In this document: positions 23,501-35,439 of the stretch, piece after piece
Layout of the letters: the number at the start of each line of letters is the position of its first letter
Numbering within the stretch: position 1 is the first letter of the stretch
Source: Mytilus galloprovincialis
Lineage: Eukaryota; Mollusca; Bivalvia; Mytilida; Mytilidae
Assembly (NCBI RefSeq): GCF_965363235.1
Contig: NC_134838.1
Location: 16,524,441-16,588,440 of the forward strand
Direction: 5' to 3'
Length of the DNA: 64,000 bases
The notes under the pieces: generated by a model
Database searches by the model: none
Told to the model about the DNA's origin: nothing
The model's input: the letters and a program-made list of their open reading frames with translations, nothing else
Program-made: the position numbers and the translations under genes

Positions 23501-25980
23501 TACTTTAGTTTGACTATAAGAGAATAGAGAAATCACAATTGTTTTTATATATATATTTTTTTTACAGATTCACCAAATAACAAAACAATAAATGGTGTAT
23601 TAATGGCAGTAGCAGGGTTCTTTGTTGGAGGAGTAGCTAATCTCATTAGTGCAGCTATTTCTGCAGATTTAGGTAACTATATGATTATTGCTTAAATGGT
23701 GGAATTTTTGTTTTTTGTTTGTTCATTTGAATTTCAAGAGTGTGTTTAAAAATTTGTAAATAAAATTGAAACTATAACTGTACATGTTGAGCTTACACAA
23801 AGTTATTTAAAAGACATAATATGATTTGTGAATAGTTACTTCCACCCATTTTAATGTAGAGTTTAAGGGAATAAATAGTTGGTAGAAGTCATATTATCTT
23901 CACATACAAAAGATTTTAGACAGTAACTTAAGAAGACCTCCACTAAATCAGTTAAATTTTGAATAGTGATAAAATAAAAGTACTTCTAAACATAGTCAGA
24001 GAAGCTTTTGTTGTTTAACAACTCCAACCTACATTAGATAGGTGGGGTAATCTATGTCCTATTGACACATTTTGTTATATTCTTAATGCTTTAATATCCT
24101 TACCTTTATGTGCACGAACATTAAAAATATCCATGATTCTATTGATCCTGAAAGAATAACTGAAATTTTTTTTTATAATTTAATTCTGTTTTTGTGCATG
24201 TTTGTGTTGAAGACCGTACTTTGACCTATAATGGTTTACTTTTACAAATTGTGACTTGGATGGAGAGTTGCCTCATTGACACTCATATCACACCTTCTTC
24301 ATGTTCTTGTATCTATATGATGTTAAATTTGTTCACCTGTTCTGCAATATTTATATCTTACACACAGGTCGCCAAGGGCCTGTACAAGGCAATACTGAAG
24401 CCTTAGCAACAGTAACAGGTATCGTTGATGGAACAGGCAGTGCTGGTGCAGCCATTGGCCAGGTAAATGTAAATGATTATTTTCATTAAAAACCTAGTTA
24501 TTTTCAGTGAACTTAATATGGTTTTAAGTTACTTATTTGGGAAGAGCAGAAAAGAACTGTAATTTGTGATACAAGGACTAAAAACATCGACATATATTTG
24601 TTTTGAGAATCATTCTGAAAAAAAGAAAGAAAAAAAAAATGAGTGAAAAGCTGTTTCTCTTCTTGATTTTCCATTGTAGAATGATAATTATAACAACTTA
24701 ACTTTGATTTTCATTTTAGGTACTGGTACCTGTTATTCAGCAGAAGTTTGGTTGGAAGTCAGTTTTTGTTGTATTCATGATAATGGTAAGTGTAGTATTT
24801 TCACTGTTTTCTGAACTACAACTATAATGATTTGAACAGTCTGCAATATTGTTAAAATAGGTTACCACTCCTTGTCTAAAAACTTTCATATCACATTGTT
24901 ACAGCAAAGTAAAAAAAACCAAAATATGTATATTTGTAAAACCATTTTGGTAAATGGAGCTCAGTTTTGATAAACAAATGTCATAGGTCATTCATTTAGA
25001 ATATATCCAGAAAAGTGTTTCAGACAGATGACAAGTGTTGTTTTCATTTGGAAAATTTGTAAAATTTATCTCGTTTTGATTAATTTAATGCAATTAAACA
25101 CCATGATATCCCAGTTAACTGACTCTGAAGAACAGATATTTCACATATTAATAAGTGTTATCTATTTAGAGTAATTTCTCGCTATTTGATTGGCTAATAT
25201 TGTCCAAATAAATTTCAGTACAATTTTTTATTACGTTAATAGCAATTAACTCCCTTGTACCATTTAACTAATAAAAGTATTTTTTAGTTGCTTTATAATC
25301 CTTATATTTTTTATTTTTCACAGTTTTAGATTAAATGTCTAAATATATTTGGTTGATATTGTCCTAATAATTAAATTTGAACATACAAATTTGTAATTTA
25401 ACAAAATCAGGATAAATTCGTTACACAGTGTGCAATTGTCCTAATATGGAATTTATCGGGTCAATAAAATTCATAACGGGTTTGGCATCGCCTCACCTGA
25501 TATGAATTTTATTGACCCAATAAATTCTCATATTAGGACAATTGCACACTGTGTAACTCATATTATCAGGATGATGTAAAAAAAAAAAGATGAATCAACA
25601 CATTGCCAGAACCCACTGATCAGAATTATTAAGTGTTCCTTGCCTATTCTACTTTATTTACATTAAAATAAAATTTACTATCCTAGAATTTAAGAATTGA
25701 AAAATGTTCAAGGAGTGAGCATAAACTTATTAATGAATATGGATGGCATGAATGAATTAAAAGTTGGTAAATCACAAGTTAAATTTTTCAACATTTGAAT
25801 TCTTCCAAAAATCTTATTGCATTACGTTTTCTTTTACAGATTGCGTTGACGATAGTCTGCATATTGCCTATGTTCTTCAAAGAATGTAAAGGTGCCATAG
25901 CTAATTATTCCTTCTCATGGTATAGTGGTTTAACCAAGAAAAGAACAGTCATGGTGGAAGATGAGTTTGATGAAACTTAA
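14556..25980 (+). CDS. SLC37A3: SLC37A3-like sugar-phosphate/phosphate transporter, 16 exons
   Basis: Sixteen in-phase exons give a 517-residue major-facilitator protein: 14556-14620, 16269-16383, 17188-17280, 17543-17574, 18144-18195, 18953-19098, 19785-19881, 20116-20200, 20758-20829, 21833-21978, 22373-22514, 23120-23221, 23568-23672, 24368-24462, 24720-24785, 25840-25980. SLC37A3 hallmarks are HHVVVFLLTFFSYAFFHATR in TM1, RKTFSNVK, GLLQSTGWPTVVAVMGNWFG, GLWSACASVGNIIGALLASA, NYSFFFWLPFYL, WYDVGGIIGGTIAGFISD and EALATVTGIVDGTGSAGAA. Exons 9-10 encode the large acidic, serine-rich cytosolic loop (about residues 229-285). The start is the only ATG in frame ahead of TM1. Mammalian SLC37A3 works with ATRAID in lysosomes, where the pair exports bisphosphonates; its natural substrate is unsettled. 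Family length is about 494. The gene starts 307 bp from the divergent kinase. Confidence 0.95.
14834..14841. promoter_or_regulatory. CRE palindrome TGACGTCA in SLC37A3 intron 1
   Basis: Perfect CREB/ATF palindrome about 280 bp after the SLC37A3 ATG, with a half-site TGACG 20 bp upstream at 14814. It lies ahead of a good donor (CATCAGGTAACG near 14872), so an alternative first exon is possible. Confidence 0.35.
16951..17070. mobile_element. Foldback element in SLC37A3 intron 2
   Basis: The left arm AAAGGAATTTTATTGGTGTA is mirrored on the right by TACACCAATACATTCCTTT. The arms are about 25 bp with one or two mismatches, and the spacer is about 70 bp. There is no ORF. Confidence 0.55.
18343..18450 (-). 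repeat. Dispersed repeat, GTTGTCTAATTGGCAAC family, minus orientation
   Basis: The block starts GTACGGTTGCCAATTAGACA and holds the complement of the core seen in plus orientation at 20.6, 24.2, 33.75 and 49.6 kb (a GTTGTCTCATTGGCAATCAT core with TGACCTATA upstream). It is diverged and truncated. Confidence 0.5.
19150..19330. repeat. Dispersed repeat in SLC37A3 intron 6
   Basis: Contains AAAGAGACAACAACCTGACC, GCAGAAGGCCACCAATGG and ATACTAAACTCCA, a block I recognise as common in bivalve noncoding DNA. It has no ORF and no second copy elsewhere in this window. Confidence 0.45.
20594..20730 (+). repeat. Dispersed repeat copy, GTTGAAGGC...TTGTCTCATTG family
   Basis: Carries ATTGTTGAAGGCTGTGCAGT, GACCTATAACTG, GTCATTTGGTCTCTTGTGAA and GAGTTGTCTCATTGTCAATC before ATACCACATC. 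The same ordered landmarks occur at 24.2, 33.75 and 49.6 kb. Confidence 0.6.
20976..21662. mobile_element. 687-bp TIR element flanked by TTAA, piggyBac-like MITE
   Basis: The ends are AGGGGCACTAGCT and its exact complement AGCTAGTGCCCCT, each flanked by TTAA (20972-20975 and 21663-21666). That is the target-site signature of piggyBac-type transposition. The interior is AT-rich with no ORF and contains a perfect 28-bp palindrome at 21486-21513. It lies in SLC37A3 intron 9. A non-autonomous copy is likely. Confidence 0.75.
24205..24305 (+). repeat. Dispersed repeat copy, GTTGAAGGC...TTGTCTCATTG family
   Basis: Landmarks are GTGTTGAAGACCGTACTTTG, ACCTATAATGGTTTACTTTT, TTGGATGGAGAGTTGCCTCA and ATCACACCTTCTTC. 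It is closely similar to the 33.75-kb copy. It lies just before SLC37A3 exon 14. Confidence 0.6.
25421..25556. mobile_element. Foldback element, near-identical 55-bp arms
   Basis: The arm 25421-25475 (TTACACAGTGTGCAATTGTC then CTAATATG...) is repeated inverted at 25501-25556 with very few differences around a spacer of about 25 bp. It would form a long hairpin in SLC37A3 intron 15. High arm identity suggests a young insertion or arm conversion. Confidence 0.75.
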
Positions 25981-26705
25981 CCTTTCTTAACAATTAAGGG
26001 GGTTGATCAAGGTTAAAACAATTCTCAAAAAGCACAGCCATATTTGTGTCAAGTATTTCATTAATACATTCCAAGCTTCTTCATAAAATAGAATTTTATA
26101 TTCTATTTTACTTAGATAATGTAATTGACTTTTACACATTCAAATAGATATTCTCCCACAACCTGGTTACGCCCTCTTAAATAAACTGTCATTCCAAATA
26201 ATACTGGGTGCTAGTCATTTTATTCTTACTGTTGATATTATATACATAAATGTTCCTTTGAATGTCATTGTGTATTATTGTTTGACATTTGCATAATAAC
26301 TTTTTTGTGACCTCTTGTCAGTATGTACTGTGATATTGATTAGATTTGAAGTTGAGTATATATTCATTTCTGATTACATTTTATTGTAAGGTTGCTGTAT
26401 GTTTTTACATTACTCTTCATACTACATTTTTACCACTTTTCATGTTCCTGCTGATCATCAAAATCATCTCCACAAGAATGTTAAATGAGATTTATGATGT
26501 GTGCATGAAATGCATCTAAAAGTAGGCAAAGTTTTTGTTTAAGTGAATGATTTGTAAAGGATGATAGAATTTAAGATTTAAGATGAATAAGAAACCATTC
26601 TTATAATTTATGTGTTGTTTTAAAACATTCTTTATAAATGATGATTTATAACACCTTAAACTATGAATGGTTTTTGTCTCAGCAATATGTCAACTATATT
26701 TACTG

Positions 26706-26711
26706 AATAAA
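26706..26711 (+). terminator. Candidate SLC37A3 polyadenylation signal
   Basis: AATAAA 726 bp after the SLC37A3 stop, followed by a TG/GT-rich stretch (GGTGTTCATGTCTGTCTGGC). An earlier AATAAA at about 26180 is an alternative. Confidence 0.45.
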
Positions 26712-28324
26712 AGATTGCATGGTGTTCATGTCTGTCTGGCATGGTTCATTTGAACTTTACCTCATTAAAATAACTCATTGGTCAACATTAAATTTCAGTA
26801 ATTCACTGGACATTGTTAAATTTCAGTAGTTAGGTCTTTTTCTCAGATACTATAAGCTCTTACAACATTCAGTTGATACAGTAGTGTTATTGTAAGTTAT
26901 ACATGTCTGTCTGGCTGTGTTCTCTTGGCCTTGATGTCATATACATGGATAATTAATGTTAAGTTTATGTGATACTTGTAGTAAACCTTTTATTATAGGC
27001 TATTCACAAACATTCATTTTGGTGATAAGTAACAATGGTGTGACAATTCAGCAAAGTTCTTTAAATTCAGTGCTTCCTTTTTGAAAAAAAAACCTGTGTT
27101 GTCACAACTTAAAATAAGAGCTCCCATCTTTAAATGGTGCTAACAGATGTGAAAATATGGCATTTTGAAGTTGTATTTGAACTGTAACTTGGTCTTCCAA
27201 GTGTAGGATAGAATATCAGTAGTTTTACATAAGTAAAATAAAGTTGGCTTAGATCATGAAAACATTTCTTTTTGCTGTTTAACTATTGTACTGCCAATTA
27301 ATTGTACATATATGAACAGGGATCACTACAGAGAAATTTTCAAGGGGGTTGCTAATATCTTTATCATTTTAATTGTTGTAAATATTTTGCAATACTTATG
27401 ATTACATATATAAATACTATAGTCACTTAAAATTAAACTGATTAAGAATCGTTTTTAAAACTTTTCATATACAAGAAATCAAATAATTTATAATGGTGCT
27501 GAGAAAATCAAGATTTATGCTGGGTGTAGCCAAAATATCATGGGTGGAGATACACCATCCTCAGCCTGTGGTGATCCCTGACTATTAGTGATATATATGT
27601 ATATTTGGTTGTATATGTTTACCAATTTATATTTTATATCAATCAATTTGTCATGGAAGTGATAGTATTGGTCTGGTTTTGTAACTGAAGTTACTTTATA
27701 TAAATGTGCATACAATTTTTTTTTTGAAAAGATACTTTGTTATGATTGTTTATATTATATTTTTATTACTTTAAGGGAAATAAACATGTAATTATAATAA
27801 TTTTGTTATTTTTATTGGAAGTGGATGAAATAGAATCGATATGTCTTGTTTTAAAGAAATATTTCTTCATTGGTAAAAAGTCCAAAAAGGAAAGCACAAC
27901 CTGTTTGCAATTATCTACAAGTTTTTTTTAGTAAAATAATAATAATTTGGACAATACTGATTCTCATTGGTTGAAGCATTAAAAATAGACAAACACAAAG
28001 AAATACTGCGACTAAAGTAATGTTTATTTGGGTATCCGATTAGTTCATTGATGGGTGCTGAATGTACTGCATTAAGTCATTAAGTGCATTGTATTGAAGG
28101 AATTTCTATGCATATTTTGTTTCAGCTGATGTAACAGTTCTAAGAAGATTTTCAACATTTTTTCAGTGGGTTTATTCAATGGCCTATTTGACCATAGATT
28201 CATAAAAGACACCGTTCTTATATTTGGCTGTAAAGGTTTAAGTCTTTAGTTGTTGCAGATTGCCAGACATAATGATGCTTTAATATGAGTGACTGCTTAA
28301 AATAAACTGTTATCACAGAGATAT
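26712..28324. other. Intergenic or distal 3' UTR after SLC37A3
   Basis: AT-rich sequence with no convincing gene. Short ORFs here have no recognisable domains. Further AATAAA words near 27235 and 28300 would allow a longer SLC37A3 3' UTR. Confidence 0.4.
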
Positions 28325-28675
28325 GTCTCGCCTTTTTGTAATTTAGATTATGCAAATGTTGAAATCAAAATAGCAATACTTTAACATCTTACACAAGTTA
28401 TGAAAATATTCAAAGTCAATGAACCATGACTGAGTTACATGGCTAAACAATCTCCATGTAAATGAGATGTGCCAATGCTTATACAACTGCATACCAAATA
28501 CCATCATGACCATTGACTTATCATAAGTTGTTCCCAAATCTATACCAAATATGATTGACCTACCATTTGTGGTTCACCATAAACTAGACCTAATCACAAA
28601 CTAATACATTGTTGACGCCACCGTCAACGTCGACTCCAGAAACGGCATACCTATGTCTTGCTTTTAAGGCGAGAC
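28325..28675. mobile_element. MITE-like element with GTCTCGCC ends
   Basis: Starts GTCTCGCC and ends GGCGAGAC, short exact inverted ends about 350 bp apart. The interior has CAATGAACCATGACTGAG and CACCGTCAACGTCGAC. It shares the GTCTCGC terminal word with the repeats at 29.5, 42.8 and 48.3 kb, so it is probably a related family. Confidence 0.5.
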
Positions 28676-28772
28676 AATGAGCTAAGTTGTTTTGCATTAT
28701 GATTTATTTCAGTTATTAATAGAATAGGATAACTATATTTAGTAACTGTACTCTGTATATTGAATCATTGTA

Positions 28773-29003
28773 AGGGAGCTACCATTTGATTTTTATGGGG
28801 GGGCTAGGATGAAAAATTTTGTCCTGCATTTTTTTTAGCTGTAATCTCTGTCCCGACTTTTTATTTTTCTCTCTGTTCGGTCCTGCCTTTTTTTTTTTTG
28901 CAAGTGTCTCATCCTGCCTTTTTTTTTACGCAAAACTCCTGTCCTGCCTATTTTTTTCAAATTTCATCCTAGCCCCCCCATAAAAATCAAATGGTAGCTC
29001 CCT
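28773..29003. mobile_element. TIR element with 43-bp near-perfect ends
   Basis: Left end AGGGAGCTACCATTTGATTT, then TTATGGGGGGGCTAGGATGA; the right end is the exact inverse to GCTCCCT. TA lies at both outer borders. The interior is several imperfect copies of TCCTGCC followed by a T-run, so it is itself a low-complexity tandem repeat. Confidence 0.75.
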
Positions 29004-29339
29004 AAGGTGCACATGTTCATCTAAATGTTCAACTGACCTTCACCTCATTTCATGGTTTAGTATATGATAATCTGATATATATATTTATTTGGAATATAAA
29101 TGGATTGTAAGGTATGCACAAAAGCCTGACATGGTCCATTGGTCAATATCAAATTTTGACCATTAATTTGTATGGCAATGTCTGTTTCATGGATGCTTTT
29201 ACAAATTGTCAATTTTACCTAGTGCATACAGCCTACAAGTCCATCTCACAGGGTTCATCTGATTTTGACTTCATTGTCATAGTTCATTGGTCAAATATGA
29301 ATCATTGCTAATGTCAAGTTAACGTGATTCTGTAGTAAG

Positions 29340-29606
29340 ACCTTGGTCCAAAAAGACTTTGAACAAGAAATCCAATCATAAGAGAAAAGCGTGAGAAATC
29401 TAAGCATGTAAACTCTTGTTAAGATAACAGACACTTCCAAGCACAGGAGCAAAAAATAATTTGGTAGAAATCCAGGACAGTTTATGAAAGTTATTAAAAT
29501 CTAAAAACCTTTTAACTCGGAGTGAATATTTCTGGAATGCTGACAACCAAATGTAGGATTGCTATGTCTCGCTTTTGCGACAAAAGTTGCAGGCTCAACA
29601 AAAATG
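29340..29606. repeat. Truncated copy of the GTCTCGC / GCAGGCTC repeat
   Basis: Holds one unit-like block with AGAAATCCAGGACAGTTTAT and GAGTGAATATTTCTGG, then the conserved end GTCTCGCTTTTGCGACAAAA, GTTGCAGGCTCAACAAAAAT. It matches the end of the array at 48.26-49.48 kb, with only about one unit left. Confidence 0.6.
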
Positions 29607-29814
29607 AAGTCTTTATAAATGGAAGCATAATTTATTTCAAATATTTCAATAATAACACATGAATAAAACACATTTCTACTGACTCTTAACATGTAACCAT
29701 GATAGCTGATGTCTACATAAGACATCTAAATAAATATAATCCTCTTTATAAGAGTTGGAAAAATACACATTCTATAACTACATTCTCTGAGGTATGAAAC
29801 ACAAATACAGATGA

Positions 29815-31788
29815 ATTTACACAAATGTTTTATTTTTGCAATTTATACAAAGATGCAACAAAACAACATTAAAAATATCTGTATTTATCCAGCAATTAGA
29901 TGACATATATTTACAACCCCACAGATATCGCTGTTATAATTATATGCTAGACATTTATTGCCTAAGCCTTGTCAACACCAAATCATCATACCTACAGTAT
30001 TGAACAGTGGAAAAACAAAATATTTACTAACAAAGTTTGACAATCTTATATCATTGTTACATGAACCTATTGTTATAATTAATTGTTACTTTTAATTTGT
30101 CCTTGTTTGGTTCGTGCTGTATATAGATCTTTAGCTGATTGCATGTGTCATTTTCTAAATTTGTAATAATGAAAATGTGTGGTCTCAGTGGGAGACTAAA
30201 CAAAAGTAATCACTTTCAAATGAAAATTATTACAACAAAAATGTGTTCACAAATGAGTAAATGCAACAATTTAACCCATATTAATTTCAGAGTAGAGACA
30301 ACATGTGTTTATTGTTTTTTAACATAAGCTGTTTTTGTACTACATTTAAAACAAAAAGAATGTTTTCTCAAGATTTTATTTCATCTTTTTTTTTAAGCCT
30401 AGTATAAATACAATTGATATTTGAAGACACTAAACACATGTTTTCAGTATTTGATAGAATACTAGTCTCTGTTACCACTAAAACCAATATGTCGAAAATT
30501 TAAATCTCAATGCCTCAATTGTATGCATGACAAAAATTATGAAATAGTTGTTCATTTTGAAATAAAGATAATGAATACTGTGGTATCAACTATTTAAAAC
30601 TTTGTTGAGAAAATTTAGTAAAAAAACCAACTCAACATTTTAATTATTTAGTAACATATAAACAAATTTTAATTCCTGTTGTTTCTGTTCAACTATTTTG
30701 TTTTAATTTCAACCAAATGTCAAATAGTAACTACTTAATAAGTGAAAAACAGAGAAACACATTCAATACATAGCTTACAAGAATCAAGTTTACATTTAAA
30801 TACAAAATCCCTCATTAAAATTTACCAAAAAATCAAAACCCAATTGATGAGTAAAATAGATATACATGAATTATAACCTACATGCATTTTTTGGAAATTG
30901 CAACAAATATTCATGAAACTTTATGCAGTTACTACAGATTTATATTCTGGGCCAATGGATGACTTTAAAGTTTTAATAGACAATTACAAAAATTAGAAAA
31001 AACAAAATGATTGATGTGACCTTTACTCACAGAATGTAAATGGTAAATGAGTATGAATTATCAGATTTATAAATAGGTTTACATTGTATCTCTGTACAGA
31101 TGTCATATTTATTTTTATTACAGATTGATAATTATATTTGCATAAAAATATTCACAAGTATATATCTTAAAACCATATAAAATGCAAATCATTTGTTACA
31201 ATCAAAACAAATTTTGTTAACTATTTCAGGATGTAGCAATCTAGTTATACGAGATAATGTTTAGAAATATTGAGAAATTTCCATAATGACAGCACCTCAC
31301 AAGTAACATTAACAAGTTAAGCCAGTTAGAACCAACACCATTCAACATAAAATAAAGCATTACAAAACAGTACAAAACTTTTCTTACGCTCTTCATGCTC
31401 TTAACTTTTTCTTGAACAGGCTATGATTTGTAAAATAATTTAGGGACCAGTGGAATGATAATTGGTTGAGCATTAATATTCTCTAAAGACTTGGAGAGAA
31501 GATCAAGTAACTTACATTAGAAAACACAGGAAAAACATCAGCCGTCATAGCATATACATTTGTAAACTTAACATGCATGAATGGAATATACAAAGCTATT
31601 GGAATTTTAGCTTTTCTTTCGATCAGTATCATTATCTTTACAATTAAAATGGTGTTATGCAATGTCTCTTCTTGTTCTTTTCATAAATATACACACCCCA
31701 ATAATAAGCCCAGAAGAATCACAGTTCTGACACTTGTAAGTAATTTGGTTACTTAAGCCACGTCTTTTATAACATATATTTTTAATTC
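29815..31788 (-). other. TMEM115: Probable TMEM115 3' UTR
   Basis: About 2 kb of AT-rich noncoding sequence follows the TMEM115 stop on the minus strand, with no repeat or ORF that I recognise, up to a candidate polyadenylation signal at 29834-29829. Confidence 0.45.
29829..29834 (-). terminator. Candidate TMEM115 polyadenylation signal
   Basis: TTTATT on the plus strand, so AATAAA on the minus strand, about 1.95 kb after the TMEM115 stop. Confidence 0.4.
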
Positions 31789-34700
31789 TCAACCCTCAGT
31801 ACTATTTTCTTTAAAATCGGGAATAGGAAGTTTTACTTCTTCTTTTTTCTCTTCTATTTTTCCTTTGCTTTCACTTTTTTCCTCTTCATCTATTAAAGAA
31901 GGCCAGTTTGACTGACCTTCAGCCTTAACTAGCCTCTCATTCAGGGCTTTCAAAGCAACTTGTCTGTAAAATAAAGAGTGAACAATTATTTGGCATTTAA
32001 TTTCTAATGCATGATAAAATAACATATAAAGTACACAATATTAACTTAATTTTATTTTTGCATTTCAGTGCATAATGTAGTAAAAATAACTAGGTTTTTG
32101 TCATACATGTATTACAAACATGACTATAAATCTTATGTCACGTTGCAAATGTGTACGGTGAATCAATCTGATTCAACACACTTACAACACCGCTATCAAA
32201 AGTTCTTGGGAAGAACTCTGTTGCAATAACTTTTTATAGGTTTTATTTCTTCTTATCACATACATGTACATGTTCATTTCAGTCACTTGTGAACTAACAA
32301 TATATATCTTTCTTATTCAACTACCTGAAATCTTTAAATGTTTCCACATAGCATTTATTTCTCGTCTAGAATTGGTCCAATAGTTTTTCTTATTTTTTAT
32401 GTTGAAACTGAGGTTCACTTTCTTATGTACATGACTTACAAACAATAAAATTTACAAATATATGTACATGTACATATAAAACAGAGATATTTTTTAAAAG
32501 GAAACTAAATGCTATTTGGAATTTACTGTTTTAAAATCACACTATTGTGAAAACCCTGAATTTTAAAATAATTGTGGTGCTCAAGTTATTTTGATTGAAC
32601 TGAAATGAACAGATCTATTTGTATAAAATGCAAGAAACATATGCATAAATACCTCCTTCTTTCAGCATCTAGAGGGTCAGTACCAGGTAAAGTTATAGTG
32701 ATAGTTGATGGAGAACTAACATCGTATTTCCTTTGGGGCTTCTTACACACTTTTATCTTCACCAAGGCAAAGAACACAGTGTTTGCCAAAATCGAGACTA
32801 AAGGTTGAAGCTGGCTTGGGAAAAAGCTGGAAAAAAAGCAATGTGTTGTTTATAGAGCTTTAGACATGACAACTATGAATGTATATATTACATGTACTTA
32901 TGTATATTATTCTGTACTATATAATCTTTTGAATGGTAATTATATGACTTCATATACATTTGTACATTTTTTAAGGATCTGTAATGAACTTCATGAACTT
33001 GAAGGATGTCAAAATTACTTTAATGTTGTATCATGTTCATAAAAAAATAAAATTTTTAAAGTCTTCATTGCATATCCTGGAACTTCAATTCTACCAGTGA
33101 AGTATGATCTATGTATTTTTATCATGAAATGTATGTTTTTGCTCCTATAGTATACACAAACAGGAAATTGCCTTGATCAACATGAAAAAAAAATGTAACA
33201 ATATATCCATTGTAGGAGACTGAACAAAAAATTTGGCAATCAATAATTTAACCCTCAAAACATTTTTTTATTCTACATGTACATGTTCATGCTTCCCTAA
33301 TTTAGTGCACATGACATGTAGGATTCTTACTGTATGTGAAAATATCTACAAGTATGAATAAAAGTACATTGTACATGTATAAGGCAATGACAAAAAATAA
33401 CCACAATCACATTTGCTTTTCCTTAATTAACAACCATAATAATATGAATATAGTTCAGAAGTGTTCAATTAAGCAATGGATATGTATACTAATTCTGCTT
33501 AAAATGGTAAGAATCATGCAAAAAAGGGTGACACATAGAATATGTAAATTTTAAAAAACTTTATGTAGATACTTTTTTTTCAGTATTCTTTAAATTCTTT
33601 ACACATGAGTTGCTCTTGAAATGAAATTAAAAGCATTAATATAACAAAGTAGCTTTTATATAAATTAGACTGTTAGTTTTCCCACTTGAATGGTTTTACA
33701 TTACTAATTTTTGGGGCCCTTTACAGCTTGCTGTTCATTGTGAGCAAAGGCTCCGTGTTGAAGGCCATACCTTGACCTATAATGGTTTACTTTTATAAAT
33801 TGTTATTTGGATGGAGAGTTGTCTCATTGGCATTCATACCACATCTTCCTATATCTATCATCATACATATATTTCTCTTTTTCAGCTTCAACCATCATAC
33901 ATTACATTTGTAGTTATACATGAGTGTGGTATTGCCCTTTACCGTCAGGCGTCAAACGGTCAATTTTGGCTAGCGTTAACGTTAAATTGGTTAAAACTTT
34001 ACCGTGATTCCTTAAAATATCCTTATCGTGATTCGTCAGATGTCTCAAATAATTATTTTTACCGTTATTTTTGGAAATAAAATAGAGTGATTCATCAAAT
34101 TCAGCTGATTTTTTTATCGTCTCAAAGAAAGTGTACGTTTTATTGTCATGCACTTAAAATTACCGTTAACATCATTTGGCAAGAATTTTTACTGTTATAC
34201 ATTTTATAAGTCATGAAGGTACCCCCATTACCACCCTCATACATGTAAAAGCTCGCAAACAAGTCAGATGTTCATGTGTACCTTGAAAATCCAAAATTAT
34301 CTGCCATGTCACCACGATTTCCATTGCTGTGCTTTTGGTAAAACCTTAGGTATATCCAACTAACTAAAATTCCAAATCCAAACATAAATGGATATGGTCC
34401 TTCTAACAAACCAATAAGCCTCAATGTAATGCTTACAAAGAGCAATAACAATGGAATATGAGTGTTTCGAAGTTTTCCAAATGGTGATGTTGCTAATACA
34501 TGATCAGGCATAGCTTGTTTAACTGCCACTGAAAATCCAGCAATATAGCCTGCAAGTCCATAGATGTATGTTTCAAATAAATATTCTTCATTTTTTGTTA
34601 CTAAATAAAATGCAATATAAACAAACGCAGTTCCTATGGCAACTCCTGTATTAATTATGACAAAGAATATTAACATATCTAAAGCACCCCATAATGGTTC

Positions 34701-34982
34701 CAAGAGTTTACCACATAAGACTAAAACTGAAACATCAATGAGAACATCCCATACGTGCATTTCGATAAATGGATGAGTAATGAAAGTCCAAAATCGAAAA
34801 TTTGGTGGCATTACATAGCCAGGTGTTACGGCTAGGTAAGGTATAGCTGAAGAGGCAAATGACAAAAAGTATCCCAGTGTCACAGCAACAGTTACACCCT
34901 TGACAACCACACTGCTGTTTCCTATAGTCATTGTAACTTGTTCTTTTAGGAAAGGCAAATTCTTCTTGATAGTATCCGCCAT
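31789..34982 (-). CDS. TMEM115: TMEM115, rhomboid-like Golgi membrane protein
   Basis: Three in-phase exons (34982-34282, 32826-32653, 31963-31789) encode 349 residues, against 351 in human TMEM115. Exon 1 covers the membrane part: VKGVTVAVTLGYFLSFASS, the signature TPGYVMPPNFRFWTFITHPF, then VLVLCGKLLEPLWGALDMLI and several more hydrophobic segments. It is a rhomboid-like fold with no catalytic GxSG serine visible. Exon 2 ends with the conserved YDVSSPSTITITLPGTDPLD and AERRR. Exon 3 gives QVALKALNERL, QSNWPSL and an acidic lysine/glutamate-rich tail. The vertebrate protein is a Golgi membrane component that binds the COG complex and supports retrograde transport. The start is the only ATG ahead of TM1. 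It is divergent from RAB29, with ATGs about 2 kb apart. Confidence 0.95.
33735..33860 (+). repeat. Dispersed repeat copy in TMEM115 intron 1
   Basis: Carries GTGTTGAAGGCCATACCTTG, ACCTATAATGGTTTACTTTT, TTGGATGGAGAGTTGTCTCA and TTCATACCACATCTTCC. It is the best-preserved copy of the family also seen at 18.4, 20.6, 24.2 and 49.6 kb. Confidence 0.6.
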
Positions 34983-35215
34983 GTTGACGGAAGTTGTTAC
35001 ATGTCAACTACGTGCGTTCGAAGTAGTTACTTGAATATTCACAAGCAGATTATTGGTGTTCTCTTCGACGTCCGCTTTAATATGTACGCACAGGATACAT
35101 TATTTGAATATATATTCCCCCCCCCCATTTTTTTGTACCTCAGTCCTGCAACTTTTATACTAAGTATATAAGTATAATAGTCACAGTTTGCATTGAATAT
35201 ACAATTTATAATGTA

Positions 35216-35439
35216 AGGGACGACATCAAAAGTTCAATGTAGGATAAAAAACTTAATTCACATAGTTTTTTCACTGACACCCCAACCCCTCTTAACTTGA
35301 TTTGGGAAAAATTTATTTACCTATAGGGATATATGTAATAATCGATTTTAGATATACAAAACTTGTAGAATTTTAACCCCCACCCCAAACTATTTAATTT
35401 AAGTTTTTTATCCTACATCGATCTCTTGATGTCGTCCCT
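35216..35439. mobile_element. TIR element between TMEM115 and RAB29
   Basis: Left end AGGGACGACATCAA, then ATGTAGGATAAAAAACTTAA; the right end is the inverse, TTAAGTTTTTTATCCTACAT ... TTGATGTCGTCCCT. The arms are about 40 bp with a few mismatches, TA borders both sides and there is no ORF. The outer AGGGA and TA border resemble the element at 28.77 kb. Confidence 0.7.

Noticed and set aside
14556-25980. SLC37A1/A2 or SLC37A4
   Set aside because: RKTFSNVK, QSTGWPxVVAVMGNWFG, SACASVGN and NYSFFFWLPFYL follow SLC37A3. A1/A2 have SRKPISVVK-type sequence instead.
34272-34982. Active rhomboid protease
   Set aside because: The fold is rhomboid-like but no GxSG serine or catalytic His was found, and the TPGYVMPPNF signature identifies TMEM115.
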